Notes under the pieces: generated by a model | What the model saw: the letters and a program-made list of their open reading frames with translations, nothing else | Database searches by the model: none | Told to the model about the DNA's origin: nothing | Position numbers and translations under genes: made by a program | Shown here: positions 1-7,269 of the stretch, in pieces | Position numbering within the stretch: position 1 is the first letter of the stretch | Layout: each line of letters starts with the position of its first letter | Assembly: GCA_028819835.1 (NCBI GenBank) | Contig: JAPPKR010000098.1 | Location: 1 to 12,324 of the forward strand | Direction: 5' to 3' | DNA length: 12,324 nucleotides | Origin: a bacterium | GTDB lineage: Bacteria > Actinomycetota > Acidimicrobiia > UBA5794 > ZC4RG35

Positions 1-40
1 CCGCCAAAAACCCGCCAAACTTCTGTAGACGTGCGAGCAT
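1..40 (-). CDS. N-terminal fragment of a minus-strand gene, possibly a PTS mannitol-type permease
   Basis: Only the first 13 codons lie in the window, starting at ATG 40-38 and running off the left edge. The start is well supported by a strong ribosome binding site, AAGGAGG on the minus strand at 51-45, four bases before the ATG. The visible peptide is MLARLQKFGGFLA. This resembles the segment just before the first membrane helix of MtlA-type PTS EIIC proteins, where a Val/Leu-Gln-x-Phe-Gly-x-Phe-Leu pattern is common. That likeness rests on about nine residues, so the product name is a weak suggestion, while the presence of a gene start is fairly sure. Confidence 0.4.
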   Translation of the reverse strand, partial: MLARLQKFGGFLA

Positions 41-44
41 CTGT

Positions 45-51
45 CCTCCTT
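45..51 (-). promoter_or_regulatory. Strong Shine-Dalgarno site for the gene leaving the left edge
   Basis: The minus strand reads AAGGAGG, a full match to the anti-Shine-Dalgarno core, four bases upstream of ATG 40-38. It fixes the start of the truncated gene. Confidence 0.6.
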
Positions 52-74
52 ACTTGTAGTTTTGTTGTGCCTTT

Positions 75-103
75 ACCCTAGAGGCCGCGACCGCTTCGCG
101 CAA
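75..103 (-). promoter_or_regulatory. Candidate sigma-70-type promoter with a dyad in its spacer
   Basis: On the minus strand TTGCGC (103-98) and TAGGGT (80-75) are separated by 17 bases. This fits the loose TTGnnn/TAnnnT pattern of high-GC Gram-positive housekeeping promoters. It lies about 35 bases upstream of the start at 40. The spacer contains a perfect inverted repeat, CGCGA-N5-TCGCG (86-100), the place where a repressor would block RNA polymerase. Both hexamers are degenerate, so the call is tentative. Confidence 0.3.
86..100. repeat. 5-bp perfect inverted repeat, possible operator
   Basis: CGCGA (86-90) and TCGCG (96-100) are exact reverse complements around a 5-base centre. It sits between the proposed -35 and -10 elements of the gene leaving the left edge. 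Short GC-rich dyads also occur by chance in this genome, so only the position makes it notable. Confidence 0.25.
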
Positions 104-162
104 CTATTAACGATGGTGCATCTATCAGTCTTGTCGGACCCCCCATTTTGGAAGGGCTCGAC

Positions 163-780
163 TCAGGGGAGAGTGAGTATCCGGTAGGCGGCGGCCATTA
201 TGGTCGCTACCAGGGAGAGGGCTGGAGCCCCCAGCACCCACAGGGCCAGAATGCCCGGAGGGCCCGCAACCTGGAAGAACAGGAATATGGCGGGGGCGAA
301 GAACAACAGGGCCGCCAGCATGAGGCCCAGGAGCGGCATCCGATTTCCCTTGCCCAACTCGGAACTGAAGGCCAGTGATACGAAACCCTTGGCTTTCTTG
401 TCCACGATCACAAAGGGGTAGAGGCTGTAGATCATCAGGACCAAGATCGCGGGCACCACCAGGAACACCGTCCCCACTGCCACCGTGAAGCAGAAAACCG
501 CCGTGGTCCTCACGAACCCGTCCCGCACCCACCAGTCGTCGTCGGCGAGGACGTAGTCGGGGGACACCGCGGAGAGAGCGGTACGGGCCAATGGCCAACC
601 CGCATAGCCGGTCACAAAGAAACCTCCCAGCCAGACCAGCAGGTAGAACCAGAAGAAGAGCGTGTTGGTCTCTCTGAGGCTCTCGGCGGACTGCCACACC
701 AGAAGCACCAGGCTCGGCACGGCCATCAGAACCAGGGAGCGGATCAGCAGGGGGACGGGAGACCTCAGGAAGGCAGCCAC
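163..780 (-). CDS. Uncharacterised five-helix membrane protein
   Basis: The product is 205 residues, mostly hydrophobic, with about five membrane segments near residues 12-30, 42-62, 92-118, 148-171 and 176-198. The stretch around residues 127-147 (VDKKAKGF then a SSELGKGNR-like turn before the next helix) recalls the loop in the broad DUF975/glycerophosphodiesterase membrane-domain type of bacterial integral membrane proteins, but I cannot assign a family. No catalytic motif is visible. I use GTG at 780-778. The frame stays open upstream to about 870 with no ATG, GTG or TTG, and the upstream residues look plausible as protein, so a rare CTG start near 831 or 840 is possible. No clear Shine-Dalgarno site precedes the GTG. 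It is divergent from the gene at 882 and may be read with the fragment at 1-40, across a 122-base gap. Confidence 0.65.
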   Translation of the reverse strand: MAAFLRSPVPLLIRSLVLMAVPSLVLLVWQSAESLRETNTLFFWFYLLVWLGGFFVTGYAGWPLARTALSAVSPDYVLADDDWWVRDGFVRTTAVFCFTVAVGTVFLVVPAILVLMIYSLYPFVIVDKKAKGFVSLAFSSELGKGNRMPLLGLMLAALLFFAPAIFLFFQVAGPPGILALWVLGAPALSLVATIMAAAYRILTLP

Positions 781-881
781 TCCATGGCCGAAGGCGGTGC
801 GTATCGGAAGGGGGGAGACGTTGTTGCCCAGGAGAATCAGGCCTTTTGGAGGGGAGTCCTGAAGGCTACTCTAAGGGGATT

Positions 882-1148
882 GTGAGCGGAAAGCGCCAGC
901 CCGATATAGAGTCGGTCGTGTCGGCATTGCACCCCTTTTCGTCGGGTCTGGAAGCCGATGGCTACTCGTTGCAGGTGGGGTTGGAGGACGCCGACGGCCT
1001 GTACGTGGAGATCGTGGCGGGACCCGATGCGTGTGAGGACTGCTTGATCCCCAAGGAGATGTTCACGTCGATGATTGTCTCCACCCTGGACTCGAAGGGG
1101 TTGGCCTTCGAGCAGGTGACCCTGGTCTACCCGAACGACCGGAATTGA
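882..1148 (+). CDS. Small CxxC protein with a NifU C-terminal-domain-like pattern
   Basis: The product is 88 residues from GTG 882. An upstream in-frame TTG at 846 would give 100, but GTG 882 has an AAGGGG box at 873-878, though with a short 3-base spacer. The sequence follows the NifU C-terminal layout. A short helix ends in an ADG (residues 25-27), strands follow with a second DG (38-39), then a VEIVAGPDACEDC stretch carries C51 and C54, and a helix and a final strand (QVTLVYP) close it. In NifU the corresponding CxxC holds an Fe-S cluster for transfer. Sequence identity is low, so iron-sulfur or sulfur handling is inference. The stop is one base before the start of the next gene, a class V PLP enzyme, so translation is probably coupled and the two proteins may act together. 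Confidence 0.6.
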   Translation: MSGKRQPDIESVVSALHPFSSGLEADGYSLQVGLEDADGLYVEIVAGPDACEDCLIPKEMFTSMIVSTLDSKGLAFEQVTLVYPNDRN

Positions 1149-1149
1149 T

Positions 1150-2295
1150 GTGACGAAGGCGTCTTATTCGGGCCTCGAACTCCCGGCGTGGGACCTGTTC
1201 AGCATCTCCGGGGGCGTGGCCTGGCTGAACAGCGCCTACCTGGGCGCCCGGGCCATCCCGGTGGCCGAGGCCGTGGCTGCCGCCGTTAACCGGCCCCTCT
1301 CCGAGGTGGAGGTCTCGGACTTCTTCACACCCGGCGACCGGATGAGACAACTGTTCTCCACCCTGGTGGGCGGAGATCCAGATGGGGTGGCGTTGATTCC
1401 CTCCGCCAGCTACGGCGTCGCCACCGCCGCCTCGGCCCTGGGTACGGGACCGGGCGACAAGGTGCTGATGCTGGACGAGCAGTTCCCCGCCATGGTGTAT
1501 CCCTATACGGAGAGGGGCGCCGAACCGGTGTTCGTAAAGCGTCCTCTCGACGACGACTGGACCGCTGCAGTGCTGGACCGCCTGGATGAAAGCGTCTCGG
1601 TGGTGTCGGCGCCGGCATGTCATTGGACTGACGGGACCCGGCTGGATCTGGCGGTGGTGGGTAAGGCTGCCCGCGAGGTGGGCGCCAGGTTGGTGGTGGA
1701 CCTCTCCCAGAGTCTTGGCATGGCTCCCTTCGACGCCCGGGCGATCCGGCCCGACTTCGTGGTGTGCGTCGGTTACAAGTGGTTGCTGGGCCCGCCGGGG
1801 ATGTCGTATCTGTGGGCCTCGCCGGACAACCGGGACGGAAGGCCGCTCGACGCCAACTGGATGGCAAGGGCCGGAAGCGAAGACTTCTCCCGGGTCAACG
1901 AGTACCGCTGGGAACTGGCCTCTTCAGCACGGCGCTACGACGCGGGCCAGACCTGGAACCTGTGGCTTACGGAGGCGGCCTGCAGCGGCCTGGAGATCAT
2001 GACGGGAGTGGGGGCAGACCGGCTCCAGGCCTACACCCGGTTGCTCACCGACCACCTGGCGGAGGAAGCCGGCGCACTGGGGCTGGCGGCTCCCAGCCCC
2101 TGGGTTCGCAGCGCCCACCTGGTCGGACTGCGACTGCCGGAGGGCGCCGATCCACGGTCCCTGGTGGCGGAGTTGGCCGAGAGGAAGGTGCACGTCTCAT
2201 TGAGAGGCAACTCGGTGCGGGTCTCGGCTCACATGTGGAACACCCGAGACGACATCGACCGCCTGCTGGAAGGCTTGGCCGCCTGGGTCGGGTGA
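1150..2295 (+). CDS. Class V aminotransferase-fold PLP enzyme
   Basis: The 381-residue protein is full length for fold type I, class V enzymes, the group of cysteine desulfurases, kynureninases and isopenicillin N epimerase-like proteins. Visible hallmarks are a substrate-end motif near residues 25-31 (AWLNSAY), the phosphate/cofactor region SASYGVATAASA (85-96), the VVDLSQSLG segment (182-190) in which D184 should pair with the PLP ring nitrogen, and the Schiff-base lysine K210 in CVGYKWLLGPPG. I see no clear catalytic-cysteine loop of a NifS/IscS desulfurase, so desulfurase activity should not be assumed. Isopenicillin-N-epimerase-like or lyase activity is equally possible. The start is GTG 1150, one base after the stop of the CxxC gene and without its own ribosome binding site, so it is likely coupled. 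It converges on the gene ending at 2324, with a 28-base gap and no obvious terminator. Confidence 0.85.
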   Translation: MTKASYSGLELPAWDLFSISGGVAWLNSAYLGARAIPVAEAVAAAVNRPLSEVEVSDFFTPGDRMRQLFSTLVGGDPDGVALIPSASYGVATAASALGTGPGDKVLMLDEQFPAMVYPYTERGAEPVFVKRPLDDDWTAAVLDRLDESVSVVSAPACHWTDGTRLDLAVVGKAAREVGARLVVDLSQSLGMAPFDARAIRPDFVVCVGYKWLLGPPGMSYLWASPDNRDGRPLDANWMARAGSEDFSRVNEYRWELASSARRYDAGQTWNLWLTEAACSGLEIMTGVGADRLQAYTRLLTDHLAEEAGALGLAAPSPWVRSAHLVGLRLPEGADPRSLVAELAERKVHVSLRGNSVRVSAHMWNTRDDIDRLLEGLAAWVG

Positions 2296-2323
2296 CCGGA
2301 CTCCGCCCGGCCGGTGCGCGCAG

Positions 2324-3427
2324 TCAGCGGCGGGCTCTGACCTTCCACTCCTCCAGGTCGCCGTCTCCTCCCACCACCAGCGCCCGGCTCCACATGTTCA
2401 CCGTGGTGCAGGCGTGATTGGGCACGATGCGCACCAGGTCGCCTACCCGTAGCGTCCTCACTCCCGGTCCTCTCAGAAAGCCGTGCTCCTCGTTGGCCTT
2501 GAAGAACTCGAGGTCGGCGTAGCTGCCGTCCTCGGAGAGCACCCTTCCGAACCCGGCTCCCGAGGTGGGGCCGTCCGAGCTCATTGACTTGCTCCCGGCA
2601 TCGATGATCGCCTCCCCGGGCCGGGGAGCGCTGACCACCCTGGCGGCCACGGTGAGCGCGCAGCCCGACAGGTCGGTGCTCCCCAGGGTCACCTGGTTGG
2701 CATCGTTGAAGACATAGGTTCCCGGCCGGGCTTCGGTAATGCCCGACACTGCGGGCGTGGAGGTGGAACCCGGCGTGGACCCGACCGACACCACCGGCAC
2801 CTGGAAACCGGCCTCACGAAGTGTCTGGGCGACCCCCACCATGGTCCTTCCCACGGCTCGTCCCTCATCCTCGAGGCTTGACCGGTCGCTGCCGAATCCG
2901 CTCAGGTGTCCTGCGTGGGTGATAATCCCTTCGAATTCCAGGCCGGCCAGCCCCGCCATCCGCCCCGCCAACTCCAATACCTGATCGGGCGCGACTCCCG
3001 CCCGTCCCAGTCCGGTGTCCACTTCAATCAGGTAGGGAACCGCCACTCCCGCAACCACCGCGGCCCGGGACAGGGGCGCGGCCGCTTCCACGGAGTCGAG
3101 TGCCACCCGTACTGTTCCCCTCCGGTTGGCCTCAACCGCGAACGCAACCTTGGAGGGTCCCACCGGCTGGTGGGCCCAGGTGAGGTCGGTGTAGCCGTGC
3201 TTGAGGAGGCAGTCCACCTCGGCGGGGGTGGCGCAGGTGAACCCAACACAGCCCGCCTGGTGCTGGAGGTGGGCGGCCTCCACCATCTTGGAAGTCTTCC
3301 AGTGGGGACGGAGCGCCACTCCCAGGTCCCGCATTCGCCGCGCCATGTCCGCGATGTTGCGCTCCAGCACGGCCCGGTCCACCACCAGGGCGGGGGTCGG
3401 CATCTCTGATGAAGCGGCGAGGATCAC
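2324..3427 (-). CDS. D-threonine aldolase / D-serine dehydratase-like PLP enzyme (alanine racemase N-terminal fold)
   Basis: The protein has 367 residues and the fold type III (alanine-racemase barrel) layout. An N-terminal TPALVVDRAVLERNI (residues 11-25) precedes RPHWKTSK (40-47), in which K44 is the expected PLP lysine. A C-terminal beta domain ends with PNHACTTVNMW, in which H338 and C340 match the metal-binding His and Cys of D-serine dehydratase (DSD1) and D-threonine aldolase. Family members cleave or dehydrate D-beta-hydroxy amino acids using PLP and a divalent metal, so a D-hydroxy-amino-acid substrate is likely, though not identified. GTG 3427 is used. It lies three bases past the stop of the acyl-CoA synthetase gene, which argues for an operon. 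ATG 3403 is the alternative start and would still keep the TPALVVD motif. Confidence 0.85.
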   Translation of the reverse strand: MILAASSEMPTPALVVDRAVLERNIADMARRMRDLGVALRPHWKTSKMVEAAHLQHQAGCVGFTCATPAEVDCLLKHGYTDLTWAHQPVGPSKVAFAVEANRRGTVRVALDSVEAAAPLSRAAVVAGVAVPYLIEVDTGLGRAGVAPDQVLELAGRMAGLAGLEFEGIITHAGHLSGFGSDRSSLEDEGRAVGRTMVGVAQTLREAGFQVPVVSVGSTPGSTSTPAVSGITEARPGTYVFNDANQVTLGSTDLSGCALTVAARVVSAPRPGEAIIDAGSKSMSSDGPTSGAGFGRVLSEDGSYADLEFFKANEEHGFLRGPGVRTLRVGDLVRIVPNHACTTVNMWSRALVVGGDGDLEEWKVRARR

Positions 3428-3430
3428 GAA

Positions 3431-4948
3431 TCAACCCGCCCGTCTTGTGTGCATCTCCACCAGCAGATGCTTCTGGATCTTACCGGTGGCGCTGCGTGGC
3501 AGGCCTTCAGCAAGGATCAGTCGCTTGGGTTTCATGTGGCCGGCGAGATGGGCGCCCACCCATTCGGCCAGGTCCTCCAAAGTCGGAGCCTGTCCCTCCC
3601 GGGGAACCACCACGGCTGTCACCGCCTCGCCCCATTGGCGGTCGGGAAGGCCGATGACGGCTATCTGCTCTACCTGCGGATGATGGGATAGGACATTCTC
3701 GATCTGGGGAGGGTAGATGTTGACGCCCCCGCTGATGATCAGTTCCTTCAAACGGCCCGACAGGTGGAGATGGCCCTGCCGGTCCCGGTATCCGAGGTCC
3801 CCGGTGTGAAGCCAGCCTTTCCGTATGGCCTGGGCGGTGGCCCGTGTCTGTCCCCAGTACCCGGACATCAGCTTCGGGGTGCGGACCAGCAGTTCCCCCA
3901 CCTGGTCAGGTTCCGCGTCCCTGCCTTCACGGGTTGTGATCCTTATATCCACTCCCACGATGGGACGACCGATGGAGAGCCCGCTCGAAGTGATTCCGGC
4001 CCTGCGTTCATGGTCCTCGGGCCCCAACGCCGCGCACACCGCGGTGGCCTCGGTCAGCCCGTACCCGTGATAGAGGCCGCAGGGAAGGGAGGCCATCATT
4101 CTCTCGACCAGGTTGGACCGGGTGGAGGCGGCGCCGTAGAGAAGCAGGCGCATGGAGCGGAACAAGTCGGGATCGAAGCTGGGAGAGTCGAGGATTCTCT
4201 GTAGCTGGGTGGCGACCATGATCGTGGTGGTCACTCCCGTTTCGAAGATCGTGCGCATGGCATCTTCGGGATTGAACGAGGGGAGCACAACATGGCCCTG
4301 TCCGTCCACCAGCATGGTGATGACCCGCAGCCCGGCGGAGGCATGGTACAGAGGCGTGGCTGAGAGGTAAACGTCAGTTGGGACCAGTCCCTGCGAGACC
4401 GCCGACACGAAAGCGTTGAAGGTCAAGGCCCGCTGGGACAGGCAAACCCCCTTGGGATCTCCGGTGGTGCCACTGGTGTAGATGATCAGTCCGATGTCCT
4501 CAGGTCGGGCCTCCTGGGAAACCGGATCGGACGTGGACAGCAGTCGCCGGTATTCGGTGCCGTCATGGTCAAGCAGGGCCATTTCGGCGTTCCCGGCCCG
4601 TGCAACCATCTCTCCGTAATCCGAGCCGACGATCGCAGCCCGGGGATCTGCGTCGGATAACTGCCGGCCGATCTCGGCCGGAGCCAGTTGGGTGGACAAG
4701 GGAACTGCCGCGGCGCCAAGCCGGGCTGCGCCCAGGTAGGCGTCGAAGAACGCCAGGCCGGCAGGGGCCATGACGGCGACGCGATCGCCTCTTGCCACGC
4801 CCGTGCGGGCCAGCAGGGCAGCCACTCTCTCCACTCGCTGGGACAACTCGGCGTAGGTCAGGGATGGGCCCCCCATGATCTGCACCGCCCGGCGCTCGGG
4901 ATATAGCCGGGCAGACCGGTTTAAGAGGTCGGTGACCAGGGCGGACAT
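3431..4948 (-). CDS. AMP-forming acyl-CoA synthetase / ligase
   Basis: The protein is 505 residues from ATG 4948, where a GAGG lies close upstream. A TTG at 4966 would add six residues. All core motifs of the ANL (AMP-binding) superfamily are present: the P-loop-like YTSGTTGDPKG (residues 157-167), GYGLTEA (295-301), HTGDLGY (381-387), the hinge GRLKE (398-402), and the C-terminal SATGK with the adenylation lysine at K490. It should activate a carboxylic acid with ATP to an acyl-adenylate and then pass it to CoA. The protein is soluble and has no added domains, so a stand-alone synthetase is favoured over a synthetase module. The acid cannot be read from sequence. It is followed within three bases by the D-hydroxy-amino-acid enzyme, and preceded 92 bases upstream by the permease array. 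Confidence 0.9.
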   Translation of the reverse strand: MSALVTDLLNRSARLYPERRAVQIMGGPSLTYAELSQRVERVAALLARTGVARGDRVAVMAPAGLAFFDAYLGAARLGAAAVPLSTQLAPAEIGRQLSDADPRAAIVGSDYGEMVARAGNAEMALLDHDGTEYRRLLSTSDPVSQEARPEDIGLIIYTSGTTGDPKGVCLSQRALTFNAFVSAVSQGLVPTDVYLSATPLYHASAGLRVITMLVDGQGHVVLPSFNPEDAMRTIFETGVTTTIMVATQLQRILDSPSFDPDLFRSMRLLLYGAASTRSNLVERMMASLPCGLYHGYGLTEATAVCAALGPEDHERRAGITSSGLSIGRPIVGVDIRITTREGRDAEPDQVGELLVRTPKLMSGYWGQTRATAQAIRKGWLHTGDLGYRDRQGHLHLSGRLKELIISGGVNIYPPQIENVLSHHPQVEQIAVIGLPDRQWGEAVTAVVVPREGQAPTLEDLAEWVGAHLAGHMKPKRLILAEGLPRSATGKIQKHLLVEMHTRRAG

Positions 4949-5040
4949 CGCCTCAGAACAATACAACCGAGAGCTGACGGGACCCCGGCCCGAAAGGCTC
5001 GGTCATACGGGATCAGTGGTTCCGGGGCGCACGGGGCGGG

Positions 5041-6060
5041 TCACTCGGACCCGGTTTGGGATCCCAGATTGGAGAGGAGCACGATCCCGGTGCCGATCAG
5101 CAGCGCCACGGGGTTGGCAATGGAGACTTCGGCGAAGAGCCAGATCCAGAGCATCTGGAGCACCGGGGTGAAGAAGATGATCCGCTGGACGCTCAAACTG
5201 GAGGTCACGTACATCGAGTACCGGTAACTGAGGGCTCCGCCAGCGTTGAAGATCCCGATGAGGGTCAAAAACCCCACGGTGGCCCAGGAGAGCTCGAAGG
5301 TCTTCTCGGTCGGCGGGAAGAACAGGGCGCTTCCCAGGAGGGTCAGCGGGAGGCCGATGACCCGCGCCGCCACTGCCGAATAGGTGGAGTTCCAGGCCAG
5401 ATCGTTCGGGTCGTCTCCGGGCCAGCTCATCAGGCGGCCCACGGAAATAGTCCCCCACAGACTCCAGACGCCGGTGGCGGTGCCGACCACCGCCACGGCT
5501 ATGCCCTGCCAGTTGAGGGTGCCGACCTCCCCGGTCTCCGACCAGATCACCAGTGCGGCGCCCAAAAAGGAGAAAGCCATCAGCGTCCAGTGCTTCCCGC
5601 TGATGACATGGGGAGACTCCCGGTCTCCGGAGGAGATCCTCCTACCCAGTCTGGCGGCCGCCCAGACCATGCCGATGAAGGCCAGTTGGAAGATGATGGT
5701 CACCACCAGAGGGTCGATCAGGGTGGCGGCCCAGACCCAGAAGGCCAGATCGAGAGCGAATCCGATCGTCATCCAGAATGCCGGCGTTCGCGCCACCTCC
5801 CAAGGTGTCCGGATGCGAACCGGCTCCCCGTCCTTGCCCCAGTACAGCAGCAGCCCGGCGGCTTTTCCCTTCCAGTCCCTGTTCTTTGCGGGGAGCACGA
5901 AGAGCAACGCGGCCAGACCCGCCCCCTGGAAGACGAACGACCAGGAGCGCCACACGAAGGGGTCGTCGCTGGTGTGGGTGAAGAGGTAGAGCACCGGTCC
6001 CACGGAGAGGCCGAAAGCCGCACTCCCGGCCCATAGGGTCCCCTTGGTGGTTGGGTTCAC
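5041..6060 (-). CDS. DMT/EamA-type permease, paralogue 1
   Basis: This 339-residue protein has about ten membrane segments, as expected for the drug/metabolite transporter superfamily (EamA type, two five-helix halves). The family moves amino acids, nucleotides, sugars or other metabolites across the inner membrane. Motifs shared with the three upstream paralogues are DDPFVWRSW (residues 32-40), a long polar loop carrying YWGKDGEPVR (73-82) before TPAFWM (92-97), AATLIDPLV (111-119), IWSETGEV (172-179) and YVTSSLSVQR (284-293). The loop between helices 2 and 3 (about 58-92) is longer than in ordinary EamA proteins. The GTG start is preceded by AGGA with an 11-base spacer, as in the other three copies. 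It is the last permease before the acyl-CoA synthetase. It differs from its sisters by extra substitutions, such as E311 where the others have Asp. Confidence 0.8.
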   Translation of the reverse strand: MNPTTKGTLWAGSAAFGLSVGPVLYLFTHTSDDPFVWRSWSFVFQGAGLAALLFVLPAKNRDWKGKAAGLLLYWGKDGEPVRIRTPWEVARTPAFWMTIGFALDLAFWVWAATLIDPLVVTIIFQLAFIGMVWAAARLGRRISSGDRESPHVISGKHWTLMAFSFLGAALVIWSETGEVGTLNWQGIAVAVVGTATGVWSLWGTISVGRLMSWPGDDPNDLAWNSTYSAVAARVIGLPLTLLGSALFFPPTEKTFELSWATVGFLTLIGIFNAGGALSYRYSMYVTSSLSVQRIIFFTPVLQMLWIWLFAEVSIANPVALLIGTGIVLLSNLGSQTGSE

Positions 6061-6154
6061 GGGTCGAGGGGTCCTGTTCTCTGGTCTGGCTGGCGGGCGG
6101 GCGACCTAGTCCGGTTGGGCAACCGCCCACTGGCCTTCGGTGGTTCCGAGGTTA
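6061..6154 (-). promoter_or_regulatory. Conserved leader of permease 1
   Basis: Two blocks are shared with other copies. One is the start-proximal block GGACCCCTCGACCC before the GTG, with AGGA 11 bases from the start codon. The other is a distal AGGTTAGCCT (plus strand 6149-6158, eight of ten positions palindromic) 89 bases upstream of the start. Between them, TGGGCA-N2-CGCC (from 6116) also recurs in the leader of permease 3. The minus strand of the box reads TAACCT, a possible -10, but no good -35 is seen at 16-18 bases. Confidence 0.45.
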
Positions 6155-6206
6155 GCCTTCCGGCCCCTCCCGTGGGCTGCATGGTCGGGTCAAGCAGGCG
6201 TCGGAT

Positions 6207-7235
6207 TCAGAGCGGATCCTTGGTTTGGGCCTGGGATCCCAGGTTGGCGAGGAGCACGATCCCAGTGCCGAGCAGTAGCGCTTGGGGGTTGGCGATGGAG
6301 ACATCGGCGAAAGCCCAGATCCAGAGCATCTGGAAGGCGGGGTTGAAGAACATGATCCGCTGGACGCTAAGACTGGAAGTTACATACAGCGAGTACCGGT
6401 AGCCCAGACCGCCGGCCGCATTGGAGACTCCGAGGAGGCTGAGGAGTCCCAACATGGCCCAGTTGATCTCGAAGCTGTTCTCAGTGGGCGGGAAGAAGAC
6501 TGCGCTTCCCAGGAGAGCCAGGGGGAGGGCGAGAATCCGACCGGCCACCGCCGCAAAGGTGGCGTTCCACACCAGATCGTGAGAGTTGCCGCCCGGCCAT
6601 CCCATCAGATGCCCGGTTGAGATGGATCCCCAGAAGGTCCCGACTGCGGTGGCGGCGCCTGCGAGAGAAAGGAGGACACCGAACCAGTTGAGGGCGCCGA
6701 CCTCCCCGGTCTCCGACCAGATCACCAAGGCGGCCCCGAAGAAGGAGAGGACCATCAGAGCCCAGTACTTCCCGCTTATGACATGGGGCGAGTTGCGCCG
6801 ACCAGCGGACATCTTCTTCCCCAGCCGGGCGGCCATCCACACCATCCCGATCACGAACAACTGGAAGATCGTGTTCACCACCAGGGGGTCGATCAGGGTC
6901 GCCGCCCAGACCCAGACGGCCAGGTCCAAGGGGAAGCAGACCACCATCCAGAACGCCGGGGTTCGCAGCACTTCCAGGGGATTTCGGACCCGAACCGGTT
7001 CGCCGGTGTCGCCCCAGTAGTACAGGAGTCTTTTGGCTTTCTGCCTCCAGTCCTTATCGGTGGCGGGAACCAGGAGGATCACCGGGGCCAACAAAAGCGT
7101 CTGGAAGACGAACGACCAGGACCGCCAGACGAACGGATCGTCGCTCACATGTGTGTAGAGGTACAGAAGGGGCAACCAGGAGCCCAAGACCACCGAGCTG
7201 ACGGCCCACAGCGTCCCCTGGGTGGTTGGCTTCAC
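6207..7235 (-). CDS. DMT/EamA-type permease, paralogue 2
   Basis: This copy has 342 residues and the same ten-helix plan. It keeps the signature motifs DDPFVWRSW, YWGDTGEPVR, TPAFWM, AATLIDPLV, IWSETGEV and YVTSSLSVQR, and ends in a slightly longer polar tail (SQAQTKDPL). Its start, GTG 7235, lies only 34 bases from the stop of paralogue 3, so those two are probably read on one transcript. It is the only copy whose leader is cut short by its neighbour. A nine-codon reading frame starting with GTG-AAC-CC at 7261 ends in a TGA that overlaps this GTG (GTGA). That could be a coupling device or a leftover start from duplication. Transport function is established for the family; the substrate is unknown. 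Confidence 0.8.
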   Translation of the reverse strand: MKPTTQGTLWAVSSVVLGSWLPLLYLYTHVSDDPFVWRSWSFVFQTLLLAPVILLVPATDKDWRQKAKRLLYYWGDTGEPVRVRNPLEVLRTPAFWMVVCFPLDLAVWVWAATLIDPLVVNTIFQLFVIGMVWMAARLGKKMSAGRRNSPHVISGKYWALMVLSFFGAALVIWSETGEVGALNWFGVLLSLAGAATAVGTFWGSISTGHLMGWPGGNSHDLVWNATFAAVAGRILALPLALLGSAVFFPPTENSFEINWAMLGLLSLLGVSNAAGGLGYRYSLYVTSSLSVQRIMFFNPAFQMLWIWAFADVSIANPQALLLGTGIVLLANLGSQAQTKDPL

Positions 7236-7250
7236 CGGTCGGAGGGTCCT
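7236..7250 (-). promoter_or_regulatory. Short leader of permease 2 with conserved AGGA-N11-GTG element
   Basis: The 15 bases before GTG 7235 read AGGA then CCCTCCGACCG, the same spacing and nearly the same sequence as in the other three copies. The distal AGGTTA box is absent, because the stop of permease 3 is only 34 bases away. This implies readthrough from permease 3. Confidence 0.45.
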
Positions 7251-7269
7251 GTCGGGTTCACGGGGGAGG

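Noticed and set aside
1325..1867. Arg/Pro-rich minus-strand frame inside the class V PLP enzyme gene
   Set aside because: Its composition is that of a frame shadow, and the plus-strand gene has complete PLP-enzyme motifs.
2296..2323. GC-rich sequence between the converging genes as a bidirectional terminator
   Set aside because: Only short CCGG-type self-complementary bits are present, with no stable stem or T-run.
4967..5040. CCCCGG/CCGGGG arms between permease 1 and the synthetase as a terminator
   Set aside because: The arms are about 36 bases apart, the intervening pairing is poor and no T-run follows. I would not call a terminator here.
5056..6036. Long open frame on the plus strand opposite permease 1, with similar ones opposite the other permeases
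   Set aside because: They are Gly/Pro/Glu/Arg-rich, unlike any protein family, and recur opposite each copy simply because the copies are homologous. They arise from the strong GC bias at third codon positions.
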